Assembly (NCBI GenBank): GCA_964518405.1
Contig: CAZFGB010000008.1
Span: forward strand, 1-14,806
Direction: 5' to 3'
Length of the DNA stretch: 14,806 bases
Origin: VXNE01 sp964518405
Lineage (GTDB): Bacteria; Pseudomonadota; Gammaproteobacteria; Pseudomonadales; Azotimanducaceae
How positions within the stretch are numbered: position 1 is the first letter of the stretch; every line of letters starts with the position of its first letter. The notes beneath the pieces are model-generated. The model saw nothing but the letters and a program-made list of their open reading frames with translations, was not told where the DNA came from and did no database searches. Positions 14,062 through 14,806 of the stretch are shown in pieces. The position numbers and the translations under genes are program-made.

Positions 14062-14253
14062 TCAAGAATTCAGCGCCACGACCAGCGCGACGGCAAGCAC
14101 GGCGCCGACCAGTATGACCAGCACGATGCCCGCGTCCGACAGCGAGTCGCCGCTTTCGTCGGCGCACGAAGCGCTCCGCCGCGTGCGTACGAAGGCGTAT
14201 GCGAGGCCCAGAACGATCAGTGCCGGGATGACGAATTGCACGATGTGGCGCAT
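14062..14253 (-). CDS. Small two-helix membrane protein of unknown function
   Basis: I do not recognise this 63-residue protein. It has a hydrophobic helix at about residues 4-22 (HIVQFVIPALIVLGLAYAF), a charged loop with RTRR and a Cys, and a second helix at about 41-60. This suggests a hairpin in the inner membrane with the basic loop in the cytoplasm. ATG 14253 is chosen because an AGGGA lies 9 bases upstream and the preceding frame is low in hydrophobicity. It precedes rubredoxin by 73 bp, a stretch that contains a CG-alternating GGCGC...GCGCC inverted repeat (14027-14044), and may share its transcript. It diverges from the CoA-transferase gene. Confidence 0.6.
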   Translation of the reverse strand: MRHIVQFVIPALIVLGLAYAFVRTRRSASCADESGDSLSDAGIVLVILVGAVLAVALVVALNS

Positions 14254-14425
14254 TGCCGTGTCCCTACCGTCCCAATGTTCGCGCCGCGCGCGGTTCGCAG
14301 CGGCGATTATCGGCGCGCGTATCGGCAGCATCAAGGACCATCGGGCGCCGCGGCGTTCCCGTTGGCGCGCCACACTTGCCGGATCCGATTCCGCGGAGGA
14401 TGATTTGGTCAAGCAACGAAATGGC

Positions 14426-14430
14426 AGGAG
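14426..14430 (+). promoter_or_regulatory. Ribosome-binding site that fixes the CoA-transferase start
   Basis: AGGAG lies 5 bases before ATG 14436. Two other in-frame ATGs (14400 and 14421) lack a properly spaced site, so this decides the start. Confidence 0.7.
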
Positions 14431-14435
14431 ACCCT

Positions 14436-14806
14436 ATGGCCGCCTTGGATGGATTCCGCGTTCTCGACATGACGCAGTGGGAGGCCGGGACGTCCTGCAC
14501 GCAATGTCTTGCCTGGCTCGGGGCGGACGTGGTGAAGGTGGAGCAGCCGAAGATCGGGGATCCGGGTCGGGGACGCCCGCGCGGCGATGCGCTCGACGCG
14601 CCGTACTTCGTCAACTGGAACAGCAACAAGCGCAGCGTCACCCTGGACCTGAGCATCCCGGAAGGACGCGAAATATTGCTGTCGATGGTGCCGCACTACG
14701 ATGCGTTCGTGGAGAACTACGGGCCCGGAGTCGTGGAAAAACTCGACATCGACTACCGCGTCATGCGCGAAATCAAACCGGACATCATCTACGCGCGCAT
14801 CAAGGG
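14436..14806 (+). CDS. CaiB/BaiF family III CoA-transferase, N-terminal part
   Basis: The first 123 codons of a family III CoA-transferase are present; the gene runs off the window (full length is usually about 380-410 residues). These enzymes move CoA between acyl groups, for example carnitine, formate, oxalate or dicarboxylate esters. The opening is typical: GFRVLDMTQWEAG, then QCLAWLGADVVKVEQP followed by GDPGR, then YFVNWNSNKRSVTLDL and AFVENYGPGVVEKL, and IIYARIKG at the edge. The catalytic aspartate, expected near residue 169, is beyond the window, so neither activity nor substrate can be judged. The gene diverges from the small membrane protein gene over a 182-bp gap with no clear promoter pair. 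Confidence 0.92.
   Translation, partial: MAALDGFRVLDMTQWEAGTSCTQCLAWLGADVVKVEQPKIGDPGRGRPRGDALDAPYFVNWNSNKRSVTLDLSIPEGREILLSMVPHYDAFVENYGPGVVEKLDIDYRVMREIKPDIIYARIK

Overview
The window looks like a chromosomal segment of a GC-rich, aerobic proteobacterium, most likely an uncultured or marine-type gammaproteobacterium. The evidence is a Tat-exported HiPIP, an A1-type caa3 cytochrome oxidase with a prokaryotic subunit IV, a two-domain M16 peptidase lipoprotein, CCA-encoding tRNA-Glu and tRNA-Gly genes, and Shine-Dalgarno sites of the AGGAG type. The taxon is inferred from gene content only.

Region 1 (1-2955) has accessory character. The end of an unknown gene is followed after 1 bp by a DEDDh exonuclease fused to a BRCT domain, and after 13 bp by a short protein with a PD-(D/E)XK-like nuclease signature. 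A SIR2-like (candidate NADase) gene converges on them. All of this lies just beyond the 3' end of a tRNA-Glu gene, the usual side for an integrated island. It is the best candidate in the window for an undescribed defence-type module, but no function is proven by the sequence.

Region 2 (2956-4722) holds an MFS exporter of the MFS_3 type and a Tat-exported high-potential iron-sulfur protein, both on the + strand.

Region 3 (4753-9175, minus strand) is a caa3 cytochrome c oxidase operon in transcription order: subunit II with two fused cytochrome c domains, subunit I, a 160-bp array of hairpin repeats, subunit III and subunit IV. The oxidase genes converge on the HiPIP gene. HiPIP is a known electron donor to some caa3 oxidases, so HiPIP -> diheme domain -> CuA -> heme a -> a3/CuB is a plausible electron route. 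No cofactor-assembly genes (Cox11, Cox10, Sco) are present.

Region 4 (9176-10239) holds a 524-bp stretch with no recognisable gene, a small coiled-coil plus winged-helix-like protein and tRNA-Gly(GCC).

Region 5 (10240-14806) carries a large M16 zinc peptidase lipoprotein on the + strand, overlapping tail to tail by 7 bp with an AlkB-type 2-oxoglutarate DNA/RNA repair dioxygenase. Then come a 55-residue rubredoxin with a GTG start, a 63-residue two-helix membrane protein, and on the + strand the start of a CaiB/BaiF family III CoA-transferase that runs off the window.
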